Origin: Pleurostoma richardsiae
Taxonomy: Eukaryota; Ascomycota; Sordariomycetes; Calosphaeriales; Pleurostomataceae
Assembly: GCA_030052745.1 (NCBI GenBank)
Contig: JANBVO010000023.1
Location: 62,001-126,000, forward strand
DNA: 64,000 bases
Reading direction: 5' to 3'
Below the pieces are notes generated by a model. The model ran no database searches, was not told where the DNA came from, and saw only the letters and a program-made list of their open reading frames with translations. Positions 1 through 9,826 of the stretch are shown piece by piece (position 1 is the first letter of the stretch; every line of letters begins with the position of its first letter). The position numbers were made by a program, and so were the translations under genes.

Positions 1-631
1 ACGGAGGAATTTGGAGGGACTCAGCAATTGTCGACTGAAGGTACAGTACAATTCCATCAACTCCTTCATCACTTTGGCTCGGATAAGCCCAGGCTTTCCG
101 TCGAAGACTGAAGTAGGTACCTCTAGTTCTTGCCATATTCACCAGAGGATCTTCATGAGCTGAGAATCGCTCTCCTATCGGCTTGCCTCTCATCTTCTAG
201 ACTTCATTTCGGTACTTAGTCTGTAGAGACCTACAGGTAGGTGCCCAGGTATTTACCATCTTCCCAACCTCCCTTCCTTCCTATCCTTCCTTCCCTCCCG
301 AACACAAGACATCTAAGGTAATGGGCAGTTACCAACCGCAAGGTGGCATAGGAAGGTAGGTACCTTGGGTATCTTAGGTGGGTAGGTATAGGTAGGTAGT
401 GGATGGATAATTCCCCAAGACCCCGCTTCTCCTTCTCCTCTTCCCCTTTTTCTTCTCCAGGTCCAAGAAAGCTTTGTCTTTGTGTCTCGTTCTCGACCTT
501 TCTTGTGCGAACAATTTGAACTCGTCTGTGGCGAGTTGACCCATTTTCTGCTGTCCCAGTCCTTGTCCTCCTGTTCTCTCTCTCTCCCGCCTTCTGTTCG
601 CCTCGCCGCCGCCGCCGCCGCCGCCGCCGAG
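1..631. other. Upstream region of the DHHC-like gene
   Basis: No credible coding region is visible. Positions about 351-400 are built from repeated TAGG/GGTA words (for example GGTAGGTACC). This low-complexity motif is common in Sordariomycete intergenic DNA. Positions 420-600 are pyrimidine-rich, as in many fungal 5' leaders, and lead into a GCC repeat and the ATG at 632. Confidence 0.5.
605..628 (+). repeat. (GCC)8 microsatellite just before a start codon
   Basis: Eight perfect GCC triplets end four bases before the ATG at 632. The triplets are in frame with that ATG, but I see no ATG upstream in this frame, so they are read here as 5' leader. Confidence 0.85.
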
Positions 632-1879
632 ATGTCGTCGTTCGGGACTTTCGTCGGCGTGGTGGTGTGGATTGGGTTAGATGTTTGGGATTGGATTTGG
701 GGGTGCTCGCTGTGGCTCCTCGATATCTTGATCCGCCTAACCCCGGCGTGGATCCTTCTGTACGAGGCTTTGAGCTTGTACGTTACGACGTACAGAATCT
801 GCGGTATGTATCCCACTGTTCCAATAACCTACTCTTGGGCAGTTCCACACTCCCTGCTCTTCCATTAGGAAGTTGGCCTCTCACTAACAATTGGTATAGT
901 GATGGACTTGATCGTTCCGTATTTCTAGGGTAAATCGGAAGATCTTATCCTCACGCCACCTTCCTCGTTGATTTCTCTGGCCTGGTTTGTCGCCGTCTTC
1001 AACACTTTGTTGACCGGCTTCTGGTTCATGGCTCTCGTTTGGTGCTACGGCGCCATGTTCTGGTACGGCTACCTGCGACCTTGGACTCCGAGCGCTGGGA
1101 CGAAACGGGTGATGCACACCCACCCTGGGGAAGTGCCCGGCACTACCAGGGAGGGCGCTCACTTTCGTCGAACCAGCTCGATCCGACCACGCCGATGCAG
1201 CGACATTGGATCTGAATGTCGGAACGGTCATTTGAGCCTCACCGACAGGACGTTCCACTGTCCGGAACTGACGATGTGCCTCCCGCTGTTCGACCACTGG
1301 TGCGACTTCTTGCATTGTGCAATTTTTTTGCACAATACAAAGCAGTACCTTCAGTTCATGGCGGGCGTCTGTTTTCACGGCGTGTGTCAGATCGCGTTTC
1401 TCATCTGGGCCGCTCAGTATCCGAGGCTGAGGGGGGAGATGGCGTGGTTCCACTTTGTCTGGCCTTGGTCTGTCCACTTCCTGTTCTGCCTTTGGGTGGT
1501 ATGGAAGAAGTTCCGGCGCATGGTTCTGTGGAACAGAATCGCGGCCGAACACCGTGATGATTGGCACCTCATGGTACTCCGGAACGACGGCCTTGCGGAT
1601 ATCCGCCTGGCTCAGACAAACCCTTGGGATCTCGGTTGGCGGGGCAACCTGGCCCAGGTGCTGGGAGCGGCGCCTTGGGACTGGCTTTGTCCATTCACGC
1701 CAACACGACGCGTACGCCTGTACGGCCGCTGGCCTGGGCACGACGGTGACCTTCCGTGGGGGAGCACCGTTCTACGCATGATCGACGAGATCCCCCCGCG
1801 CCCTGTTATTGGTCCTCAAGAGCCCCTTGGAGCCTCGAGGGTAACTCGGCGCGGCACGCGAACCACGTCCTCCAGCTAG
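632..1879 (+). CDS. DHHC-type palmitoyltransferase-like membrane protein with an in-frame TAG
   Basis: Best model: exon 1 632-803; intron 804-899 (donor GTATGT, branch-like CACTAAC, acceptor TATAG); exon 2 900-1879. The product would be 383 positions, but codon 67 (926-928) is TAG. Protein-like sequence in the same frame continues on both sides, ending DLIVPYF before the stop and resuming GKSEDLILTPPS after it. Hydrophobic, Trp-rich segments lie at about residues 5-50 and 80-105, with more after the core, as in multi-pass membrane proteins. The core resembles the Cys-rich domain of DHHC S-acyltransferases: Cys164, then FHC, a Cys-containing LTMCLPLFDHWC, and NTKQYLQF. The signature is DHWC (189-192), keeping the presumed acyl-accepting Cys but replacing the second His. 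Known family role: transfer of palmitate to protein cysteines. It could be a living gene needing recoding or RNA editing, or a pseudogene. A weaker donor at 818 joined to 929 would remove the stop. Confidence 0.5.
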
Positions 1880-2640
1880 ATGAGACACGCGGGCGGCGTC
1901 CCAAGAACCGACCATTATAGGGAGGCGACCCTGAATTCGACCGGGCGGCGACCCAAGGACCGACCACTATTAGGGATGCGGACCCTATAACCGCTGGCAC
2001 GACAAGCAGAGGATCTGCCGTTTGACGAGCCTCCCCCTTCGTGGGGACACCGACCTGTTCACACGTCTGTGCCTTTGGGTTTAAGGCTACCGTGTCGGTG
2101 ACCAGTACCCTTTCGCGGCGTCGTCGGCTTCTCTAGTCTCTTCGAGAAGTCGAGCCCACGACGAACCAACTTTCATACCAGCCTTAGCACCGCTACACTC
2201 AGCAGCTCAGCCATCCCGCGAAAGGCGAAGCCAACGTGAACACAATCCAGCACTTAGTTTCATGGTCGACCCATTCAACGACCGCCTGACAATATCTCTC
2301 CATGTCTCCGAGACCGTCTGGAAGGCTCATCAACATGTCTCCAACTACGGCCGCTTGATATCCTAAATCATGCCAGGATTCTTCATCCGGCCTCCGGCAC
2401 CGTTTAAGATCCATCTATTCATGTTCCAAGACCATCTCAAGAATCATCAACTTGTCTCCATCGTTTCAATCACTGACCGATTCTCGATCCTCACAATGCT
2501 TGTGACTACCAATCAATGACACACAAACACGCGCGAGATATTAACGCACAGCGAGGCCAAAGACGTCACTCGGCGTCTCAAGTCCATGGCCGATCAAGCC
2601 ACTCAAGAAAACCGTGTCGGCTAGGCTCTGCGCGTGCCAA
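1880..2640. other. Gene-poor spacer with a short tandem duplication
   Basis: No coding region is supported. A diverged direct duplication lies at 1891-1932 and 1943-1986. Both copies run from GGGCGGCG through CCGACCA to a final GACCCT. The rest is unremarkable sequence with short repeated words (CATGTCTCC, CACAATCC). Confidence 0.45.
1891..1986 (+). repeat. Imperfect tandem duplication (two ~43-bp copies)
   Basis: Copy 1 is 1891-1932 and copy 2 is 1943-1986. They share GGGCGGCG, CCCAAG, ACCGACCA, TTAGGGA/ATAGGGA and GACCCT blocks, with scattered substitutions and small indels. It begins about a dozen bases after the stop of the DHHC-like gene. Confidence 0.65.
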
Positions 2641-2732
2641 CCCAGTCAACTCAAGTCATCTGATTCGTCAGTCTCACGATGATCAACTCAGTCATCTCTT
2701 CATATTCTGTCAGCAACCGTCTCGCACGATCC

Positions 2733-3310
2733 AACTCAATTGTGATTGTTCGGCACGTCCTACTTTATGTGCCAGAATCCTATGAACACTAATCGACTTC
2801 ATTACCTCCGTCAACGGTGTTCAATTAATCCGCAATGTGCCATGATCTTGCACATCAAGCTCCCCGAATCCTCCGAGTCGTCATCAACGTTGTCTCGGCT
2901 CGATTCGAACAATTTGTTGCTGTGTTCATTGCACACACAGCACCACGCCGAGTCTACTCTGTCTTCTCCTACTATGGTATTTGACCAGTGGATTTGAGCA
3001 TTCTGCATTGTGCTGCCATCTCGCACAATCAACCCCACGACGCCGGACCCGAGTTGTCTCCTCCTTGACAACCGGGCTCGAGCAACCCGCATTGTGTCAC
3101 TATCTCACACAATCGACTCATTATGATACCGAATTCGAGTCTTCTTCACACAATCCGATCGACTTCATTCGAGTAATCCGTATCGTGCCGTCGTTTCACA
3201 CAACTTTATCGCACGCTCCAAGCTCCATGAATGTCAGCCCTTGGCGGCAAAATCTACCTGGCGGCTGGATTCAACCAATCCGTATTGTGCAGTCAACTGG
3301 TGCAATTCGG
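2733..3310 (+). repeat. Degenerate ~90-bp tandem repeat array with an internal dyad
   Basis: Units are recognisable by a core like AATCCGCATTGTGC beginning at 2827, 3000, 3083, 3175 and 3277. Weaker units start near 2733 and 2911. Spacing is about 83-102 bp. In three units the core is followed after exactly nine bases by its inverted complement: 2834-2840/2850-2856, 3007-3013/3023-3029 and 3090-3096/3106-3112. The third pair has changed on both arms together (ATTGTGT/ACACAAT instead of ATTGTGC/GCACAAT). Upstream of the core, units share words such as TTGAC and TCGAGCAA. The array gives an open frame with an internal peptide repeat, but I do not regard it as a gene. Confidence 0.6.
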
Positions 3311-3319
3311 CCAAATGAT

Positions 3320-4298
3320 ATCTGCGCCATTCTCCATGGGTTTGTCGAGACTCGTCTGTCACATTGATGCCCCTCTATTCCATCTTCATCAAGGAAATAC
3401 GAAGGCAGATTGCAGCTTCTGTTTCTCTCTGCTAGGCACCATCTGCGTCGAGTCCTTCGCATCAGAGAACCCACACGCAATCACAGTGACGACAAACGAG
3501 GATCATCACTGCTCATCTACGGTTACCTTGCAGTCAGTATTGACCTTGACATGATGACCTATCACCGGGATCCTTGGCGACGCCAAGCAGTGGCATGATT
3601 GCTTTTGACGATGGTAGCGACTCACGCTCTCCGAGCATACGCTGCGTATCGCCAGTCAGCTCGCTGCCAATGCATGCCAGACCGTCAGTTCATCGTCGGC
3701 CTTGGAAGTCAGTAGTCTGGTAAGTCATATGCTCCGGTGGCTCCTCAGTGTGACGATTCTGACTCTGGCTCGAGGTGATCCATACCCCTAGATCGGGGCA
3801 TCACAGCAAATGCAGGCGAGTCCTTGCTGCCGAAGATTAGTTATACAGCGCTGGAATGCGCATGCCTCCCGAGTCGTCTCTGCTATGGCATCCTCGAACG
3901 CTATGGTCCGTCTTCGACTGTACACCCCTCCTGTCGGAGCATCTCAAAATATGAACCTGGCTTTGGGGTGGCAAAGATTGGTGAGACTGGCTACCGCTGG
4001 CGTTTAGCAATTGGTCACTTTCTTCGAGAGAGGATCCTGGCTATTGCGTTGCGCTTCCCTTGCTTCCGCCAGCTACCGACACGAGAAGACGGCACATTCG
4101 CAACCCCCCTTCAGCAGCATCCCCTGCTCAACATTGCAACATCCCATGAGATGTCTCCACTCCCCCTGCGCCCAACCTTTAATCTTCTGAGGGCGCATAC
4201 TAGCTCACTCAAAGAACCCTGCCTACTGAGGCACATAATTCAATGAGAAATTACTTCGTCGAGAGAGACACTTCGTCGAGAGACGCACTTGACTGAGG
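3320..4298. other. Spacer without a recognisable gene
   Basis: Open frames of 60-140 codons exist, but none resembles a family I know and none has convincing context. A GTAAGT donor-like site lies at 3720 with a CTCAG acceptor-like site about 30 bases on, too close to be a normal intron. A 17-base direct repeat around ACTTCGTCGAGAGA lies at about 4252-4285. Confidence 0.4.
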
Positions 4299-4865
4299 AT
4301 GGAGGATCTCTGTGACAGAGATCTGGAACTCGCCGTAAACAGCAGACTGAGCGGCGACCTCTTCTTCAAGGCAGTGCTGACCATCTTACTGGACTACTCT
4401 TGGAACCTTCGGCGTTCAGGTTCCAATGCCATTGCAGGCAATGTAATGCCTGACCTCGTCAACATTGCACTTTATGATGCAGGGGAGCAATTAAGTAAGA
4501 CCGTCCGGGCCCGTTCTTTTCGTCATGACGACTACAACTCATCAGCCCAAAGCATCGCCGCGCATTCAAGCAGCAGGATGCCCACGATATCCTCGCCACT
4601 CAGGCATCTAGTGGATCTGGACAAAGAGTCCAAGTGCGAGCGTCGTCGCGCGAAACCGCCTGATCTCGCTCCGTTGATCCAACGGAACTGCCGCACCTCT
4701 ACGTTGCGTACTGCGCCGGTCCACTGTGGGCATGAGAACTCTTCATCACTGGTCAAAGCCAATCTATGTCGTAAGTCCGCACATGTTGTGAGAAGTCCTT
4801 TAACTCACGACCCTCTCTTGACTGACATTTCAGGAGCAGAATCTGCGCCCGCGCCTCTGTTGTAG
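4299..4865 (+). CDS. Possible orphan gene with one intron (weak)
   Basis: An ATG-started frame is open for 189 codons. Inside it is an intron-like segment 4771-4833 (63 bp): donor GTAAGT, branch-like TGACTGAC, acceptor TTTCAG. Splicing joins C|GA and leaves about 167 residues ending APLL. The frame stays open with or without splicing. The predicted protein is hydrophilic apart from a short segment (FFKAVLTILLDYSW) and matches no domain I recognise. Codon use is less GC3-biased than in the flanking real genes. It may be a lineage-specific gene, a decayed remnant or chance. Confidence 0.22.
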   Translation: MEDLCDRDLELAVNSRLSGDLFFKAVLTILLDYSWNLRRSGSNAIAGNVMPDLVNIALYDAGEQLSKTVRARSFRHDDYNSSAQSIAAHSSSRMPTISSPLRHLVDLDKESKCERRRAKPPDLAPLIQRNCRTSTLRTAPVHCGHENSSSLVKANLCRKSAHVVRSPLTHDPLLTDISGAESAPAPLL

Positions 4866-5348
4866 TACGTTCTCTAGTCTGGAGAGAAGGCGTCCTTGGG
4901 CTAGAGGAGTGAGTAGCCACGTCCTCTCCCTACGTGTTTTTATGTGTCAAATGCCGACTGGTGAGCTTATGTGTTACCCTACTATAAGTGTCGCTTCGAT
5001 CTCGGACAAATCGGTCTGCGGCACCAAACACTTGAAGCAGACGATTATGGCGGCTTCTCGTAGGATGCCACCCCCAATTTACCTTCTTTCGGTAACCTTC
5101 CCAGATCACCGCACGACGTTGCAACGCTCAGTCTTATGACGCAAATTTTTCAAGTTGCCGACTATGCGCCTGTCTACCTCGTCACGCCGAACACAAAGGC
5201 GATACCGATTACATTTTGCGGTAGCGGGCTTGAACTAGGAGAGCCTTGATGCGACGAGATCCCTACCGACGGCTACCTCTCGACCGCCACAGTACACCAA
5301 TACAACACTCCTATTTGCACGCACCATATTTGGGCTGACAAGAGCAAC

Positions 5349-5591
5349 ATGGTCCCGTCGAAATCACTTGCTGATGAAGGATGCACAATGAAACGGTTTC
5401 GGGCTCTCATCCTTGAGCCTCGTAAGTTCAGACACTTGGGGTATGCATCCATTCTAAACTTCTTCAGGCGCGCCGTTCAAGAGAACCCCAGGATTGTGCT
5501 CAACGTTAAAGATGACTCGGGCTGCGCTGCCATCGTCTTCTGCGACACTGTAGTCTGCCGACCCATCGGGAGTCTCAAAGAGGACCCTTGA
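5349..5591 (+). CDS. Possible small orphan ORF or remnant (weak)
   Basis: An 80-codon frame begins at ATG 5349 and ends at 5591. It contains a donor/branch/acceptor set at 5422-5467 (GTAAGT, TCTAAAC, TTCAG; 46 bp). If spliced, the frame changes and terminates at the TAG within 5500-5560. If unspliced, it reads through to an 80-residue product. Neither version resembles a known family. The stretch from 4866 to 5348 shows nothing supportable. Confidence 0.15.
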   Translation: MVPSKSLADEGCTMKRFRALILEPRKFRHLGYASILNFFRRAVQENPRIVLNVKDDSGCAAIVFCDTVVCRPIGSLKEDP

Positions 5592-7017
5592 ACAAAACTC
5601 ACCACTCCATTTGACCCAGGATCATTGTTCCATCAGTCTATCATGGTGCGGACCCTGATTTCCTACTCGCTTCGAGGAAGCTCAAGAGGCTGTGTCTCGA
5701 ACGTCATGCCCACCTGCCTACAAAGTCTGTGTGAGGGACTCCTTCCTGCGTCATATATCCGCTAGTCCCTACTACTGGGGACAAGATGAACCATGGCGTT
5801 ATCTCTTTCGACGTTATCTCCTTTGCTGCCGTGTCCTAGTGGTTCCGCAAAGAAAGAACCACGGAGGACTTTACTTTGACGTGGTTGGTCTGACACAGTG
5901 GGATAGAAAAGGATTCCGCAAAGGAGACTGGTAAACCCGCTGATGGAGGAGGCCGCTGACACATGATTCATGACAAGAAAGCATGCTGCCCAAGCTCGCC
6001 CTGTGATTGCAAGACGGGGGGCTCCAAAAAAGCGGGCGGGGAGCCGAGCACAATGGAGCCAGCCATTTTCTGTATCCACATTGGCGATGGGAAGTTATAG
6101 AATCGTGGAAGATCGCTAGGATGGTGATACATGGCGGATTCCGATCGATCTCGCAAAGGGAGGAGGAGGAGGAACGGGGCGGTGGGTAGGTGCCGTGGTC
6201 CCCGGAGGGAAAGAGGGATCCCGTGGGCTGGTCGAGCAGTCCAAGGACAAGGCAATGGACGTGACTTGACCGTTGACGTGGAGCTCCGTCTTGGTGTCTT
6301 CTCCGCTGGGCCAGTCGATGGTTGGGAAAGCAAAGGCTTCTGGGCCGTTCAAGACCGTGAAAGGGATCAGCTTGCTGGATATCCGTCAAGACAAACACCG
6401 TCTTCCCCAAGGAACAGTCTGCGAATTATCCATGTTGACGGTGATATATCAATCCACAGCTGTTGTATCGCAGTAGAGCTGGTTTCGCTGGGAACCTAGG
6501 CAGGCTCTACGGGCTCACTCTCAGGATCGGTCAATTGCCACTCTAAGCCCTCCACGTCGTCTCCTGCTACAGGGCATTGGGAATGTTGACACCGAGATGC
6601 TTTGTGCGATGTTTCTTTGGGCGAGGTTCCTTGGACTGTTTCGAATGCTGGGCCCCGCCATTTCATAATGGCATCTGTGATCTTACCGGGGCTATCTTGC
6701 ATCGGCTTTCTTCTGTGTTTCCACGTCGACACTCTCGCCATCCTGGCAATACAGTAAACGAGGCCAGGCCTCAGTAATATGTTACATAGGTCTTTAAGTT
6801 GGGGGAGGTGGGGCGATACTGCTACATTGCTTAATGGTGAGGGCGTCAAGGAGTTGCTGTAAACCGCTCTATATCATCATGGCTATCAACCTCTCCAAGT
6901 CTACATTGGTTGGTAGCAAGGCACGCTGCAATTCATCCATGAGGCACTCATGGTAGCGTCCTGTTGGCTTCTCGGGCGTCTCTCTGCGGGCAGAGTCCAT
7001 CCCTCCTGGTAATGCGA
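5592..7017. other. Spacer downstream of the cellulase gene
   Basis: Several overlapping open frames on both strands show no recognisable protein signature. The part nearest 7017 should hold the 3' untranslated region of the minus-strand GH7 gene. Nothing else is supported. Confidence 0.5.
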
Positions 7018-8759
7018 CTATTGCGTTGCTGCGAAGGTCGAGTTGATCGACCCGATCTAGCCAGCATCAGTCTAGGCGGACTCGCTGCACTGCTAAAGAA
7101 AGATCACGTACCTTGATGTTCGAGTAGACCACAGACGCGTCAGGATGAGCCGCCTCGACGGTCTTGGGGTCGCCGGCCGCAGGGTCGCAGCGGCCGCGTG
7201 CGACGCCGGGCTTGGACGGGTCGGCATCCGTGGGGAAGTGGCTGTCGAGCCAGTTCATCGAGACGGCACTAGTCCGCGAATACCTGTGTCAGCTTCACGC
7301 ATGTTCCGCGGTGGTGCCCCCTGCTTCTCCTCCTCCGGAGACTCACTGGTCGTCCCAGATGCTGAGCACGAGGACCATCTTCTGCAGCGCCTTGCCCATG
7401 GCGGCCAGGCCGCCGACGGCGGCGAAGTGGTCCTGGTCGCCGAAGGCGGTCTTCTGCTGCGCGCAGTACGCCTCGCTGATGTGGTTGACGGGGTCGACGC
7501 CCGCGACGGCGGCGGCGGAGTTGGGGACCACCTTGCCCCCCTGGACGTAGAAGCGGTTGATCTGCTTGAGGGCCCCCGCGTCGGTGCCGTCGTCGGTGAG
7601 GAACTGCGTGACGATGGTGAAGGGCTTGCTGGTGTCGACGGTCATGGACGTGCCGTAGAAGTCGGTCACGCCCATCCTGTAGCTGTTGAAGTCGCAGCCG
7701 TCTGTGTCTCTGTCAGCTGGGCTCCATCGGAAGGGTCTGGGGCGAGGCTACGTGCCCTTGTCACAGAGACCGTCGTATCGGCTGTCCCCGGCGCCGCAGT
7801 CCGCCTCGCTCTCACAGCGGGTCTGACCGTCGACCTTGCATGGATGTGGCGTGTAGGCGGCGGCATCAAGGTTGGCCTCCCAGATGTCCATCTCAGCGCA
7901 GCACGAGCCGAACTTGCCTGATCCTGAGTTCGCGTCGCTGTCGGAGCCGCCCCATCCCTCGACATTCGCCTCGCCGTTGATGAACTTGATATCTTGAGAC
8001 AAGTCAGCAGGGAGCTACTTTCGCTATGAAACAGTCACGGGATTGCGGCGTTGCCTGACGTACCTTGCGGGCACTGCGAGTCGCAATAGCCGGTGCCGTA
8101 CTTGGCCCCGGCTTTGTTGGTCGGGAACTTAGACAAGCCGCCATCCTCGTCCATCTGGGAGAAGTACACAGCTCCATTGAGGCCGCACCTGAACTTGACC
8201 TTGAGTTTATGCCGCTGGAAAGGGGGGACGTAAAGGGATACCCACGGAAGGCTGCTGACATCCACATCGAAGGTGAACTCCTTGTTCAGGAGATTGAACA
8301 TCCTGTACTTGGTGTCAGACGCCATGAGGTAGAGGCGAGAGCCGACATTGGCCCCGTCCTGGTTCTTCGTGACGAAGCCGAGCTTCAGGGCGCCGGCGGA
8401 CGGCGTCGTGACGCCGTAGGTGGCCGCGTAGTCCGCGCCGTCGACGGCGCAGCTCTGGGCGCAGGTCTTGCCGTCCGGGCAGGCGGTTGCGTTCCAGGAG
8501 TTGCCCGTGTAGCAGTTGGTGTAGCCGTCGGTGACGTGCGTCCAGCGCCAGTTGGCGTCGAGCACCACGGACGTCTGCTCCTGGGTGCAGCCGGAGGAGG
8601 TGCAGGACTGGATGGGCATGGAGGGGTGCTTCTCGGCGGTGTTGGTGCCGACTTGGGGCATGTCAACTCTATGATTATTCATTGTTCTAGGAGGGACGGC
8701 TTACCTTGTTGACCAAGGGCGGCGCCGGCAAAGGGGAGGATAGCAAGTGCACGATGCAT
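7018..8759 (-). CDS. GH7 cellobiohydrolase (secreted cellulase), no CBM
   Basis: Seven exons read on the minus strand: 8705-8759, 8246-8651, 8064-8188, 7756-7992, 7347-7701, 7112-7268, 7018-7056, giving 457 residues. The N-terminus [16 protein letters not shown] is a signal peptide; the mature protein starts [12 protein letters not shown], as in the family. The GH7 catalytic signature EMDIWEAN supplies the nucleophile Glu, assisting Asp and acid/base Glu. Other landmarks are [32 protein letters not shown] and the C-terminal [13 protein letters not shown]. It hydrolyses cellulose, releasing cellobiose, outside the cell. No linker or CBM1 follows, so it is a catalytic-domain-only enzyme. The intron at 7702-7755 needs a GC donor (GCACGT) to restore DKDGC. 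A GT-AG alternative (7710-7751, only 42 bp) is in frame but inserts four residues. Regulation was not read beyond a TATA box. It is divergent from the gene at 9827. Confidence 0.95.
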
Positions 8760-9826
8760 GATGACGATGAAAAGCAACGACGGGAAGTGAAGCGGCGAGC
8801 ACAGAGATGTCTCCGAGCTGGCTTCTTCGTGATGGAAACTCTGAGACTTTATAGCCCGGGAGGTTGATCTGTCAGATCCGTCAAGAGTCTTCTTGACTTC
8901 ATTCTGCCTACTGTTCATGCAATATCGATGACAGTGAGTTGATCCCAGGCTCCGGAAGGCCCCATTCTGCCAAGAAAGTCCCAACAGAGACTGAGGGATC
9001 TCTATCACGAGTGTGTACTGATCGAAATTCTCGCTTACGGTGATTCCCATGAGCCTCTATACAAAAGACAATCATGAGCCGCTTGTCGGGAGTTCTTGAT
9101 CAAGGCGCGGAAGGAAGAACCCTGCCGAGCAGGCATGACGAACTCCTCGATGGTCTCCCTTACGGTCCTATACGAGTTTCTAGTGTCATGTAGACGTGCA
9201 CCAAGAGAGAATAGATTGAGCGGCTCGGATTCGAGCTACCGAAGACACCATCTGCTGGGCAGCGGCATTGACGAAGGCTGTGCCGTGTGATATGTGAAAC
9301 AACAGACTGGGTTTGTTCATGATTTCCACATCTGGTGTAAATCTCGACCGAGGCTATCTAGAAACCTCACTTTGAAATTTGATAGGCCTCTCTGTCAGCT
9401 ACCTGACCATATTTCACGAGTGCAACGACGGAGACACAAACGGACCTCTTCGATAGACAGACAAGAAGACCCGAATACTCGAACATACCGGGAAATCGTA
9501 AGAATCTGACAATCAATAATGAAAGAAGCACATCATGACTATCGTGGCAGTGAAGGCTAGAATTCCTGTGCCTTTGCTCTTCGATGAACGTGGAAAATGC
9601 CGGTTTGAAGCTGGTGCAGCATCGCAAGTCCTATTCGACGGCGCAGGATCGCGCGTCGGGAACGATTCAAAATTTCCCCGCATGCAATCGGGCTTCTACA
9701 GCTAGACATCAAACATCTTCCCGAACTCATAAAAGGCGAGAATTCTGGACTTCAAGTTCGGGAAATCTGCTGAGAAATATTTCGGTTCATCTTCAAGAGC
9801 GAATTCGCCCCGTCCGCAGCAGCAGA
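8760..9826. promoter_or_regulatory. Divergent intergenic region (GH7 / DHNA-domain gene)
   Basis: This region of about 1.07 kb separates two divergently transcribed genes. Apart from the TATA box at 8847-8853 I see no clear coding content; short frames on both strands lack family signatures. I did not find a convincing GGCTAA (XlnR-type) cluster by eye. Confidence 0.5.
8847..8853 (-). promoter_or_regulatory. TATA box of the GH7 gene
   Basis: On the minus strand TATAAAG lies about 88 bases before the GH7 start codon, in the context GGGCTATAAAGTC. Strong TATA elements are usual in highly inducible cellulase genes. Confidence 0.6.

Noticed and set aside
2981-3367. 128-codon frame across the degenerate repeats
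   Set aside because: Its internal peptide repetition follows from the DNA repeat; there is no domain, codon bias or splice context.
1880-7017. Transposon or RIP-mutated element filling the gene-poor stretch
   Set aside because: No transposase or polymerase motifs, no terminal repeats, and base composition is not strongly AT-shifted as RIP would leave.
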